Shown: positions 17,054 to 24,853 of the stretch, one piece after another
How the letters are laid out: each line of letters opens with the position of its first letter
Numbering within the stretch: position 1 is the first letter of the stretch
From: Microbacterium trichothecenolyticum
GTDB lineage: Bacteria; Actinomycetota; Actinomycetes; Actinomycetales; Microbacteriaceae
Assembly (NCBI RefSeq): GCF_030818955.1
Contig: NZ_JAUTBF010000001.1
Span: forward strand, 1,922,001-1,986,000
Reading direction: 5' to 3'
Length of the DNA: 64,000 nt
Program-made: the position numbers and the translations under genes
The notes under the pieces: model-generated
Database searches by the model: none
The model's input: only the letters and a program-made list of their open reading frames with translations
Told to the model about the DNA's origin: nothing

Positions 17054-17071
17054 CTAGGGCGTGTCTGACAA
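17054..17071. repeat. Terminal inverted repeat, left end of the IS
   Basis: CTAGGGCGTGTCTGACAA, exactly complementary to the sequence at 17981-17998. The outer CTAG or TA is probably target sequence. Confidence 0.9.
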
Positions 17072-17524
17072 TGTCTTGGTCCAGGTGATGGTGGCGTGGA
17101 TGAGGACGGCGGCGCGGAACATGACCGCCAACTTGTCGTAGCGGGTGGCGAGGCCTCGCCATTGCTTGGTGTGGCAGAACCGCCGCTCGATGACGTTGCG
17201 GTTGCGGTAGTCGTCGGCGTCGAGCCCGACGGGCCTGCCTCCGCGTGATCCACGGCGTTTGCGGTGTCCTTGCTGGTCGCGCGGTTCCGGGATCACGGCC
17301 TTGATTCCCCGGCCGCGCAGGTGCGCTCGGATCGCGCGGGACGAGTAGGCCTTGTCGCCTCGGACGGCATCCGGACGTGTGCGGGGCCGTCCGACCGGTC
17401 GAGCCACGCGCAGCTGTTCCAGCATCGGGATCAGCATCGGCGAATCACCAGCCTGCCCAGGCGTGATCACGGTGACGAGCGGGAGCCCGTTGCCGTCGAC
17501 GAGCTGATGGATCTTCGTCGACAA
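17054..17524 (-). CDS. IS5-family transposase, C-terminal part (orfB)
   Basis: Catalytic C-terminal part (about 156 aa from the first ATG, but the frame opens further upstream with EPPDHGIGRSRGG). It contains GDKAYSSRAIRAHL (second catalytic Asp region) and RNVIERRFCHTKQWR, which holds the catalytic Glu. It needs fusion to orfA by a shift of +1 near 17560-17580 to make full-length transposase. The stop lies inside the inverted repeat. Confidence 0.88.
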   Translation of the reverse strand: MSTKIHQLVDGNGLPLVTVITPGQAGDSPMLIPMLEQLRVARPVGRPRTRPDAVRGDKAYSSRAIRAHLRGRGIKAVIPEPRDQQGHRKRRGSRGGRPVGLDADDYRNRNVIERRFCHTKQWRGLATRYDKLAVMFRAAVLIHATITWTKTLSDTP

Positions 17525-17552
17525 GCCACCCCGGGAGCGGCCGATGCCGTGA

Positions 17553-17948
17553 TCAGGCGGCTCGACGGCCGGATTCGTGTAATTCGATCCAGCCCCCTAT
17601 GGGGCGGGTCGTGTTCGTCGCGTGCTGATGCGCCCTGGCAATCGTGGAATCCACCGACACCGACCAGTCCACCAATCCTTCGGCGTCGGCCTGCGCGATC
17701 AGTGTGGACACGATCACATCCCACGTCCCGTCAGCGGCGAGGCGGTGATGCCAGGTCCACACCGTCTGCCATGGCCCGAACACCTCCGGCAGATCACGCC
17801 ACGCGATACCGCACCGATACCGGTAGATGATGCCCTCCAGCATCGACCTCGCATCCGAGAACCTCCGCCCCGGACGCCCCGTCGGCTTCGGCAACATCGA
17901 CTCAATCAACGACCACTGAGCATCAGAGAGCAACTGGAACCGCGACAC
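17553..17948 (-). CDS. IS5-family transposase, N-terminal part (orfA)
   Basis: Protein of 131 aa with the DUF4096-like DNA-binding start (LLSDAQWSLIESMLP, GRPGRRFSDARSMLEGIIYR) and the first catalytic Asp in WSVSVDSTIARAHQH. The frame ends shortly after GGWIELHESG, where orfB continues in another frame. GTG 17948 is the start. IS427-group elements commonly use such a split. Confidence 0.88.
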   Translation of the reverse strand: MSRFQLLSDAQWSLIESMLPKPTGRPGRRFSDARSMLEGIIYRYRCGIAWRDLPEVFGPWQTVWTWHHRLAADGTWDVIVSTLIAQADAEGLVDWSVSVDSTIARAHQHATNTTRPIGGWIELHESGRRAA

Positions 17949-17980
17949 GACCCCACCCTCTCAGCCCAACCCACCAATCT

Positions 17981-17998
17981 TTGTCAGACACGCCCTAG
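17981..17998. repeat. Terminal inverted repeat, right end of the IS
   Basis: TTGTCAGACACGCCCTAG, complementary to 17054-17071 over all 18 bp. Confidence 0.9.
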
Positions 17999-18112
17999 GA
18001 GAACGACCAGATTCACGCGCAGCGGGAGGACCTTCCCGGAAACAGTTCGGACACTTGGAATCTCGATTGCCTAACTAGACTGTGCGGGCACGCCGGATTC
18101 GACAGGAGGCGC

Positions 18113-18565
18113 ATGACGACCGCGACGGAAGACCCCGCCATCAGCGCAGTTCGTGCCGTCGAGAGGCTCCGTCTCGCGGAAGCTCGTCTCTCCCGGCGTC
18201 GCCAATCAGAGTGCGGCCCGAGCGAGAACGCCCGCGCCGCCATGCGTCTCATCCTCGAGCGCTGCGATCAGGGTCAGACTTTGACGCCCACCGAGATCGC
18301 CCAGGCGCTCGGAATCTCTACCGCCTCCGTAACGGGCATGCTGGACCGCTTGCATGCCGGCGGACTCGTCTTCTTCATGGCGAACCCGGCGGATCGGCGC
18401 AGCAAGTTCGTGCTGCCCTTCGACCGCGGCGAGGACCCCGACGCCATCGATCCCGTGACCGCCCGTATTCGCGAGTTCGCCTCGGATCTCCCCGCCGATG
18501 CGGCCGGTCAGATCGCGACGTTCCTCGACCGCGTGCGTGAGGTCGTCGATGCCGAGTGCGACTGA
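18113..18565 (+). CDS. MarR-family transcriptional regulator
   Basis: Winged-helix regulator (150 aa). The DNA-reading part is visible as LTPTEIAQALGISTASVTGM and the wing as NPADRRSKFVLP. It sits between two DUF7882 genes pointing away from or toward it, and probably regulates them. A TAGACT -10-like hexamer at 18076-18081 overlaps the word CTAACTA, which recurs upstream of the second DUF7882 gene. Ligand unknown. Confidence 0.88.
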   Translation: MTTATEDPAISAVRAVERLRLAEARLSRRRQSECGPSENARAAMRLILERCDQGQTLTPTEIAQALGISTASVTGMLDRLHAGGLVFFMANPADRRSKFVLPFDRGEDPDAIDPVTARIREFASDLPADAAGQIATFLDRVREVVDAECD

Positions 18566-18572
18566 GACCTCA

Positions 18573-18890
18573 TCACGCGACCGGCGCTCCCCCTTCGGGG
18601 TCGGGCTCCGGCCCCATGGTCAGGCCGTTCGGTGAACTGGCATCGTTCATCATCTGATCGATCCACCGTCGGTTCAGCTGAGGCTGTCGGCCGCCGTAGA
18701 AGTGAAACACCATGGGGATCGAGGGATGGATCCAGATGCTTCGATTTCCACTACCGTCCTGGTGAGAGAAGTGGAACATGAACGGTTCGCCGCGCCGCAG
18801 CTTGTTCATGAAGACCAGCCGCAGGTGCGACAGGGCCCGATCTTCGATATCGAAGGAGTGCCCGAGCGTGTTGTAAACCAGTTTCCCCAC
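18573..18890 (-). CDS. DUF7882-type protein, copy 2
   Basis: Protein of 105 aa (GTG 18890: MGKLVYNTLGHSFDIEDRAL), with LRLVFMNKLRRGEPFMFHF and SIWIHPSIPMVFHFYGG matching copy 1 position by position. ATG 18905 is an alternative start, but family members begin MGKL. It is convergent with marR, the stops being a few bases apart. Function unknown. Confidence 0.8.
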   Translation of the reverse strand: MGKLVYNTLGHSFDIEDRALSHLRLVFMNKLRRGEPFMFHFSHQDGSGNRSIWIHPSIPMVFHFYGGRQPQLNRRWIDQMMNDASSPNGLTMGPEPDPEGGAPVA

Positions 18891-18961
18891 GATAAGAGCG
18901 TACATCGCATGCCGCAGCTAACTACTGTAGTGGGACGACCCCCTCGACGAGAGTCCTATAC

Positions 18962-19987
18962 GTGGTGAGAACCCCCCGCCCCTCGCGGCCGCGACGCCGA
19001 GTCCCGCGCCCCCTGCTCGTGATCGGCTCCGTGGTCGCCGTGGTCGCACTGCTCGCCGGTGTTTCCATGGTGGGCAGCCTCGTCACCACGCTCTTCCAGA
19101 CGCTCTCGGCGAGGCCGCCCGCCGTCGACACCCGCATCGTCGCCCCCGACGAGTCCAAGGCCGCCCAGGCAGCCCGCGCGGGCGACCGAAACGCCGACCA
19201 GAACGCTGCGGCGGACTGGCTCGCCACCCAACCGACCACGTATTGGCTCACCCCCGAGATCGACCCCGTCGACGCGGTCTGGGACCGCGTCGCGCATCTC
19301 GCCGCGGAGGCGCGGGAGCAGGATGCCGCGCTCTCGATCGCCATCTACGGGCTGCCGGACCGCGACTGCGGCAACCACTCCGCCGGCGGCCTCGACCCCG
19401 AGTCCTACGGCACCTGGACCGCGCGGATCGGTGACGCTCTCGGCAATGCCTCGGACATCCAGAAGATCGTCGTTCTCGAGCCCGACAGCATCGCCCTGTC
19501 ATCGAGCTGCGGGTCGCCGGCGGACAGGGCCTCGTACCTGCGCACCGCCGTCGACAACCTCCGCGGGACGGACACCTGGATCTACATCGACGGGGGCCAC
19601 TCCGCGTGGCATCCCGTCGACGAGATCGCCGACCTCATCCGCGCCACGGGACTTCTCCCCAGTGTGCGCGGTGTGGCGCTGAACGTGTCGAACTATCAAG
19701 ACACCGCTGCCGAGTTCGCGTACGCGCACGCGTTGTCGGATCGACTCGGGGGAACGCACGCCCTGATCGACACCTCGCGCAACGGCGCGGGGCCCGCGGG
19801 CACGCAGTGGTGCAATCCGAGCGGGCGCCTGGTCGGCAGCGGCGGCGGCGCGTACGGCGATGACGTCGTCGACACGAATCTGTGGATCAAACCTCCGGGC
19901 GAGAGCGATGGCGAATGCAACGGCGGACCGCCGGCGGGAACATGGTGGCCGGCTTCGGCAGTGGAGCTCACGCGCGAGCAGCGCTGA
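18962..19987 (+). CDS. GH6-family endoglucanase/cellobiohydrolase, membrane anchored
   Basis: Cleaves beta-1,4-glucan by inversion (341 aa). A basic N-terminus and one hydrophobic segment (about 17-40) act as signal anchor. The catalytic domain shows IAIYGLPDRDCGNHSAGG with the conserved Asp, VVLEPDSIAL with the proton donor Asp, and NLWIKPPGESDG near the end. There is no carbohydrate-binding module, so it is a minimal GH6. GTG 18962 or 18965 are both possible starts. Its neighbour across the next operon is a processive beta-glycan-type synthase, so a role in trimming the cell's own polymer is possible. Confidence 0.88.
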   Translation: MVRTPRPSRPRRRVPRPLLVIGSVVAVVALLAGVSMVGSLVTTLFQTLSARPPAVDTRIVAPDESKAAQAARAGDRNADQNAAADWLATQPTTYWLTPEIDPVDAVWDRVAHLAAEAREQDAALSIAIYGLPDRDCGNHSAGGLDPESYGTWTARIGDALGNASDIQKIVVLEPDSIALSSSCGSPADRASYLRTAVDNLRGTDTWIYIDGGHSAWHPVDEIADLIRATGLLPSVRGVALNVSNYQDTAAEFAYAHALSDRLGGTHALIDTSRNGAGPAGTQWCNPSGRLVGSGGGAYGDDVVDTNLWIKPPGESDGECNGGPPAGTWWPASAVELTREQR

Positions 19988-20119
19988 CGCCTCGATCTTC
20001 TGGCCTCGGCGGCCCGCCAGCGGCTCAAAATGTGTCAGGATTGCGCTCGTCGCTTTGCGACACCGCGTCTCGGGGGAGAACGCGGGCGCCCCGCGCGCGA
20101 AGCCTGAAGAGTGGATGCC

Positions 20120-21046
20120 ATGACCGACAGCACCGAGTTGCTGAAAACCGCCGTGATCGTCGAAGACGACCCTGACATCCGTCACCTGCTCGTCGAAGTC
20201 CTCGAGTCGGCGGGTTTCTCGACTGTGTCAGTCGGCAACGGTATCGACGGCGTTCGCGCGGTCATCGCGTATCAACCCCTCATCACGACGCTCGACGTGA
20301 ACATGCCCGGCATCGACGGGTTCGAGGCCGCGCGACGGATCCGTCAGCAAAGCGACACCTACATCATCATGCTCACCGGTCTCGAAGAAGAGGCCGATGT
20401 CGTGCTGGGCCTGGGCGCCGGTGCCGACGAATACGTGGTCAAGCCGTTCCGGCCGCGCGAGTTGCGGGCACGCATCGAGGCGCTCCTGCGGCGCACACGC
20501 GGAGGCGAGCACGCGGAGGCGATTACACCCCGCCAGGACAACGTCGGCCCTTCGTTCCCCGCGCCTCGGCCCGAGCCCTCCGCACCCGCGGCCGTCGTCG
20601 TCCCGTCGTCGCAAGGGCCCGAGCCCCGAATCGTCCCCGCGAGCACCGACGTCGTCAGCCGACCGGCCGCGGGCCCCGTGACCACTCACGATGCCGCGCC
20701 CGCCGGTGCTCACTGGATGGTGCATCGTGACCTGCAGCTCGACCCCGACAGTCGTCTGGTCCGGGTCGGGGGCGACGACCTGGAGCTCACGCGCACGGAG
20801 TTCGACCTGCTGGCGACACTGATGGAGTCCAAGCGGCGGGTGCGCAGCAAAGCCGATCTCACGCTGGTGCTGCGGGGAGAGTCGTACGTGACCAGCTACT
20901 TCGTCGGCGAGGCCGATAAGCGCGCTATCGAGGCGCACATGACGAACCTGCGCCGCAAGCTCGGGGACAATCCGGTAAACCCTCGTTACATCGAGACGGT
21001 GCGCGGCGTCGGGTACCGCCTCACCTCGGAGCTCATCGCCCCCTGA
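20120..21046 (+). CDS. OmpR/PhoB-type response regulator with long linker
   Basis: Response regulator (308 aa). The receiver reads TAVIVEDDPDIRHLL, the phosphoacceptor Asp is in TTLDVNMPGIDGF, and the conserved Lys is in YVVKPFRPRELRARI. The DNA-binding winged helix begins HWMVHRDLQLDPDS and ends RYIETVRGVGYRL. Between them is an unusually long Pro/Ala/Ser-rich linker of roughly 70 residues. The histidine kinase at 24854 is the likely partner although not adjacent. A GTG at 20111 is an alternative start. Confidence 0.9.
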   Translation: MTDSTELLKTAVIVEDDPDIRHLLVEVLESAGFSTVSVGNGIDGVRAVIAYQPLITTLDVNMPGIDGFEAARRIRQQSDTYIIMLTGLEEEADVVLGLGAGADEYVVKPFRPRELRARIEALLRRTRGGEHAEAITPRQDNVGPSFPAPRPEPSAPAAVVVPSSQGPEPRIVPASTDVVSRPAAGPVTTHDAAPAGAHWMVHRDLQLDPDSRLVRVGGDDLELTRTEFDLLATLMESKRRVRSKADLTLVLRGESYVTSYFVGEADKRAIEAHMTNLRRKLGDNPVNPRYIETVRGVGYRLTSELIAP

Positions 21047-21056
21047 CGAGGGGATG

Positions 21057-21094
21057 ACGGATGCCTCGGCCCTCCCCAGGGCCGAGGCATCCGT
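21057..21094. terminator. Bidirectional terminator between regulator and glycosyltransferase
   Basis: ACGGATGCCTCGGCCCT (21057-21073) pairs perfectly over 17 bp with AGGGCCGAGGCATCCGT (21078-21094), loop CCCC, followed by GTTTCT. It lies between convergent genes. Confidence 0.85.
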
Positions 21095-21131
21095 GTTTCT
21101 GATGCGTTCGGGCGATCAGATCTGTGGTCCG

Positions 21132-22607
21132 TCAGACCTTGAAACCGTGCTGACGACGGACGAGCTTGGAAAACATCAACAGGGTCTGCAGAACCGTGAC
21201 GACACCGACGATGGGCCACCCGATCCACAGGATCGAGGACTGCATCATCGGGCCGACCATGACCCAGATGACAGCGAGGGCGATCGCCACGGCGACCAGC
21301 ACGACCAACGGCGTCCAGTGGCCGAGACCGCCACCGCGTTCCGCTTTCGCCTGCATGGCCCAGTTGTCGACCTTCTTGCGCGACAGGAACCTCGTCCACG
21401 ACCGCACGAAGTGGCTGATGCGGATCCACATGAAGATCTCGGCCGGGAAGAAGAGAACGGCGAAGAGGATGTCGGATCGGTCGACGTTCTTCATCGTGCG
21501 GGCGATACGCAGATTCAACAGCATGGCGACCACCGGCGGGATCAACCACAGCGGAGAGAAGACGAAGGCGTTGATCGACAGGGAGCCGGCCAGCAGCGCC
21601 AGGAACGCCACCCGCACGAAGAGGTTGGTAAGCATGCCGAAGTTCTCGAACCAGCGCAAGCGCAGATTGGGGTGGAAAGGCTGCCCCTTGGTGTCGCCGC
21701 GCTGACCGGGCCACATGAGCTCGATGGCGCCGTAGGTCCACTTGACCTGCTGGGCGTCGTATCCCGACAGGGTTGTCATACCGCCCACATCGGCACGCGC
21801 GAAGGGGCTGATCTTCGTCAGGTAACCCGCGCTCTTGATCTGCAGCGACAGCAGAGAGTCCTCCACCTCCGAGTCCTTCACCCAGGGCGTCGTCTGGTGG
21901 TTCTGCTTCATCGCATCGCGCAGCGCGTTGGTCGAGAAGATCGAGAACTGTCCGCCGAGCACCGCCATGTTGCGGCCTCGCAGCATGTTCTGCAGGTTGA
22001 ACGCCGCGAACTGCGTGCGCTGGCCCGCGGTGAGGAAGCGGGCGACGAGGCCCTTGATGGGCTTGTCGTCGATCGTGTAGATCGCGGAGATGCCGCCGAT
22101 GCGCGAGTCCGAGACCGCCTCCGTCTCGAGGTACTCCACGGCCTTGCTGTCGGCGATGGTGTCCCCGTCGACGCCCAGCAGGTAGTCGTATCCCTCCACC
22201 AGCGAGTACCCGTAGTTGAGGGCGCCGACCTTCTTGTCGGGGTTCTTGCCGATGTCGTGCACGAACACCTCGGTGAACTGCTCACCGAGCTCGGTCGTCA
22301 CCTCGTGCGGGCCGCTGTACTCCGAGGCGATCTGCACCGTGGCGTCGGACGTGTTGTTCACGACCACGTGGATGACGTCGGGAACGCGGGTCTGCCCCAG
22401 CAGGGCCTCGAGGACGTCGGCGATCGACTCTTCCTCGTTGTAGGCCGGAATGACGCATCCGATGGTGGAGCGGTGCACCGAGGTGTTCTCGAGCACGGCG
22501 GCGAAGTCGTCGGCGAATCCGTGGCGCTCCCCCAGCGCAGGCGCGAGCTCGCCGCGAGGGGAGGAGAAGTCCCGGGCGTGGGGGGCGAAGCTGCGAGCAT
22601 CGGTCAT
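21132..22607 (-). CDS. GT2-family processive-type membrane glycosyltransferase
   Basis: Protein of 491 aa. A GT-A domain opens with GCVIPAYNEEESIADVL, has the DxD in LGVDGDTIADSK and the acceptor-site D in KDSEVEDSLLSL. SGYDAQQVKW stands where processive synthases (cellulose, hyaluronan, PNAG) have Q-x-x-R-W. Four or five membrane helices follow. ATG 22607 is chosen because the catalytic fold starts soon after; a longer upstream frame lacks codon bias. It is divergent from a membrane GGDEF-like gene and next to a two-component regulator, which suggests a regulated surface polysaccharide. Product unknown. Confidence 0.85.
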   Translation of the reverse strand: MTDARSFAPHARDFSSPRGELAPALGERHGFADDFAAVLENTSVHRSTIGCVIPAYNEEESIADVLEALLGQTRVPDVIHVVVNNTSDATVQIASEYSGPHEVTTELGEQFTEVFVHDIGKNPDKKVGALNYGYSLVEGYDYLLGVDGDTIADSKAVEYLETEAVSDSRIGGISAIYTIDDKPIKGLVARFLTAGQRTQFAAFNLQNMLRGRNMAVLGGQFSIFSTNALRDAMKQNHQTTPWVKDSEVEDSLLSLQIKSAGYLTKISPFARADVGGMTTLSGYDAQQVKWTYGAIELMWPGQRGDTKGQPFHPNLRLRWFENFGMLTNLFVRVAFLALLAGSLSINAFVFSPLWLIPPVVAMLLNLRIARTMKNVDRSDILFAVLFFPAEIFMWIRISHFVRSWTRFLSRKKVDNWAMQAKAERGGGLGHWTPLVVLVAVAIALAVIWVMVGPMMQSSILWIGWPIVGVVTVLQTLLMFSKLVRRQHGFKV

Positions 22608-22704
22608 GGGAGTTTCTTTCTGTTCGAAAGCGGTGGCTGATCGGCCGAGTCCCACTCTGGTAGGTTCGCCGCAAGACGACCGCGGCGCGAGTCGATCTTC
22701 CGCG

Positions 22705-22722
22705 CAAGATTCCCTCAAGATT
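22705..22722 (+). promoter_or_regulatory. Direct repeat with 11-bp period, candidate response-regulator box
   Basis: CAAGATT occurs at 22705-22711 and again at 22716-22722, one helical turn apart, in the divergent region between the glycosyltransferase and the membrane protein. OmpR/PhoB-type regulators bind this kind of direct repeat, and one is encoded at 20120. The assignment is inference. Confidence 0.4.
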
Positions 22723-22752
22723 GCGGCCGGTACCCGAAGGAGGCGAGAGTTC

Positions 22753-23811
22753 GTGGTTGTCCTCGCCCTTCTTGCAGCCGTCGCCGCCGCCGCCCTCGCC
22801 CTGACGACGTTGGCACTGCTGCGCAGCCAGTCGCGCAACGAAACCGGCGGACCCCGCGCCGACCTGGTGCGCTATTGCGGCATGGCGGCGGTGGCCGCCC
22901 TGACGTGCGGAGCGATGAACATCATCGAGCCCGCCGGCGGAGGCACCGCCGCTGCGGCGGCGGGCAACGCGACGAACCTGGTGGCGATCGGTCTGGTCTG
23001 GGCAGGAGCCCGTCGTGTGAACACGAGACCGGCGATCGGAGCGATCAGCACCGGCGCCGGTGGCATCCTGATGTTCGGGCTCACTTACCTCGTTCCGCTC
23101 GACGACGCGACGCTGGTGAAGACCGCCGGGCTGGCCGTTTTCTCCGCACTCGGTGCGCTGGAGTTCTCGCGGCGCCCGCTCGGCGAATTGCACGGCGCCC
23201 GGTTGATGACGTGGACGCTCGGTATCTATGCCGGGTACAGCGTCGCCCGACTCGCCGTCGTGGCCGCCGTCGGCATGGGGCCGCTCTTCGGACGCGGACC
23301 GGTGTCCGCCGAGACCACGGCCGCCGTGAGCGCTGTCACGATCGCACTCGTCTCCCTCGCCGCCGTGCGGGTGGGGCGTCAGCTCGACGACGCCCCGGTG
23401 CCGGGAACGCGGGCCCACGACCGCGAGTCCCTGCGCGCGGAAGCGGCCGCGCTCCTCGCTGCCGACTCGACCGCGCAGGTGACGATCATCCGGGTGCCCG
23501 AGCTCGATCTCATTCGGGCGGCGCACAGCTCGGAGCGCGCCGAGACGATGATGCGCGTGCTCGTCGACGCCGCCGGTGAGGCGATTCCCCGTGCGGCGGC
23601 CGGCATACCCGCCCGCGACGCGGTCTTCGTGGTCTCACCGGTCGACGACGACACGCTCGCCCGTGAGAGCGCGGTCCGACGGGCTTTCGCCGCGCGGATG
23701 CCCGGCATCGGTTACGACGACGTGCCCGACCTGTCGTTCCAGCACGACACGGTCCGCGACGTCGGCCGCCTCTCGCAGATGCTCGAGAGTCGGCGACTCC
23801 GCCCCCGCTGA
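22753..23811 (+). CDS. Multi-TM protein with degenerate GGDEF-like domain, copy 1
   Basis: Membrane protein of 352 aa: about seven hydrophobic helices (residues 1-215), then a cytoplasmic domain of about 130 aa. The latter has the rhythm of a GGDEF fold (VTIIRVPELDLIRAAH, DAVFVVSPVDDDTLARESA) but no GG[DE]EF signature, so cyclase activity is unlikely. GTG 22753 follows AGGAGG at 22738-22743. It pairs with the lipoprotein gene at 23869, as the paralogous gene at 26518 pairs with 27634. Likely a sensor or scaffold; function not known. Confidence 0.65.
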   Translation: MVVLALLAAVAAAALALTTLALLRSQSRNETGGPRADLVRYCGMAAVAALTCGAMNIIEPAGGGTAAAAAGNATNLVAIGLVWAGARRVNTRPAIGAISTGAGGILMFGLTYLVPLDDATLVKTAGLAVFSALGALEFSRRPLGELHGARLMTWTLGIYAGYSVARLAVVAAVGMGPLFGRGPVSAETTAAVSAVTIALVSLAAVRVGRQLDDAPVPGTRAHDRESLRAEAAALLAADSTAQVTIIRVPELDLIRAAHSSERAETMMRVLVDAAGEAIPRAAAGIPARDAVFVVSPVDDDTLARESAVRRAFAARMPGIGYDDVPDLSFQHDTVRDVGRLSQMLESRRLRPR

Positions 23812-23868
23812 CGACCGCTCTTCGTCACGCCCTCCGCGCGGCGGTCGAGGCGGGGCGGGCGAGGCGCA

Positions 23869-24675
23869 TCAGCCCTGACTGGTGCCCTGCCCCCATCCGG
23901 GCGCGCGACCGGTGCCCGATGGCGTGGTGCTGTCCGGCTGCGCGGAGCCCTGCGCCTCGTCGGCGAAGATCGCGATGGGCAGATACTGGTACACCGTCTG
24001 CTGCGCGAACGAGGTGTCGGTGTTGGCCGTGCCTTCGACCGCGACGTTGAGCGCGAACTCGAGGGTGATGCCGTACGTGTCGTTCGGCAGCTGACGGATC
24101 GAGGTGGTGGGCACGAGTAGGCCCCCCTGGAAGCTGTTCAGCAGGAGCCCCCGCTCGGAGCGCAGCGTGTCCGAGGGAACAAGGGTGCGCGGGTCGGCGC
24201 TGAACTGGAAAGGGCTCGACACCTGACCACTCGTCTGCGCGGTCTGCGACGTGATCGACACCGACGAGACGTAGACCCGGCGCTTCTGCGCGAGGACCGC
24301 CTTCTCGTCGACGCGGTGATCGACGACGTTGACCGCGAAGCCGAACTGCTTGTCGTTGGTCGAGGTCCACTCCATGGTGCGTTTCGGGTTGACCGCCCAT
24401 ACGTCCAGACGGACCTCGAGCCCGTCCGCGACGTCGGTGGACAGTGAGACCGAGCCGTCGTAGGTGAACTGCGAGTCGAAGGGTTTGTCCGCCGACGTCC
24501 CCCGGGGAGCCGGCGTCGCAACGACCACGGACTGGTTGGGGACCGTCTGCCCGGACAACGCGTTGAAGGCCTCCACCATCTGGGTGCATCCGGTCAAGGC
24601 GACCGGTGCGACGACGGCGAGAGTCAGTGCGAGAGCGCTCGCGCGCACGGCGCGACGGCGGGAGGTCGAGCTCAC
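23869..24675 (-). CDS. Lipoprotein of unknown function, copy 1
   Basis: Lipoprotein of 268 aa with a signal ending VALTGC (Cys30). The mature part has no family I recognise. It is similar to the protein at 27634-28269: both share a central VxLxxW/WT stretch and a C-terminal block (LPNDTYGITLEFALNV here, VPADSTFVTLQFTFEF there) ending in a Gln-Thr-rich strand and IAIFAD/VAIVDG. Start GTG 24675 follows AGGAG. Divergent from the histidine kinase. Confidence 0.72.
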   Translation of the reverse strand: MSSTSRRRAVRASALALTLAVVAPVALTGCTQMVEAFNALSGQTVPNQSVVVATPAPRGTSADKPFDSQFTYDGSVSLSTDVADGLEVRLDVWAVNPKRTMEWTSTNDKQFGFAVNVVDHRVDEKAVLAQKRRVYVSSVSITSQTAQTSGQVSSPFQFSADPRTLVPSDTLRSERGLLLNSFQGGLLVPTTSIRQLPNDTYGITLEFALNVAVEGTANTDTSFAQQTVYQYLPIAIFADEAQGSAQPDSTTPSGTGRAPGWGQGTSQG

Positions 24676-24853
24676 AGGTGTCTCCTGAGGTATCGGCGCG
24701 AAGGCGCGCAGAGGTCGATGAACGACCATCACGCTGCGGGATGCAGGCCTCAGGGGGAGTCTGACCGGGCATCGTGACCGGAGAGGGCACGTGCGGCGAG
24801 CAGAGACAGGATGGCGCGCAGAAGACTACACCACTCTCTATACACTCGATGAC

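Larger units (their letters stand above)
17054..17998 (-). mobile_element. IS5-family (IS427-like) insertion sequence
   Basis: About 940 bp bounded by perfect 18-bp terminal inverted repeats including the duplicated TA/CTAG target. It encodes a DDE transposase split in two frames on the minus strand. The element separates the first DUF7882 gene from the MarR gene. Perfect ends and an otherwise clean transposase suggest a recent insertion. Confidence 0.92.

Noticed and set aside
22608..22838. N-terminal extension of the GT2 gene to 22838
   Set aside because: Ala/Arg-rich, crosses the divergent gene and its ribosome site; ATG 22607 fits.
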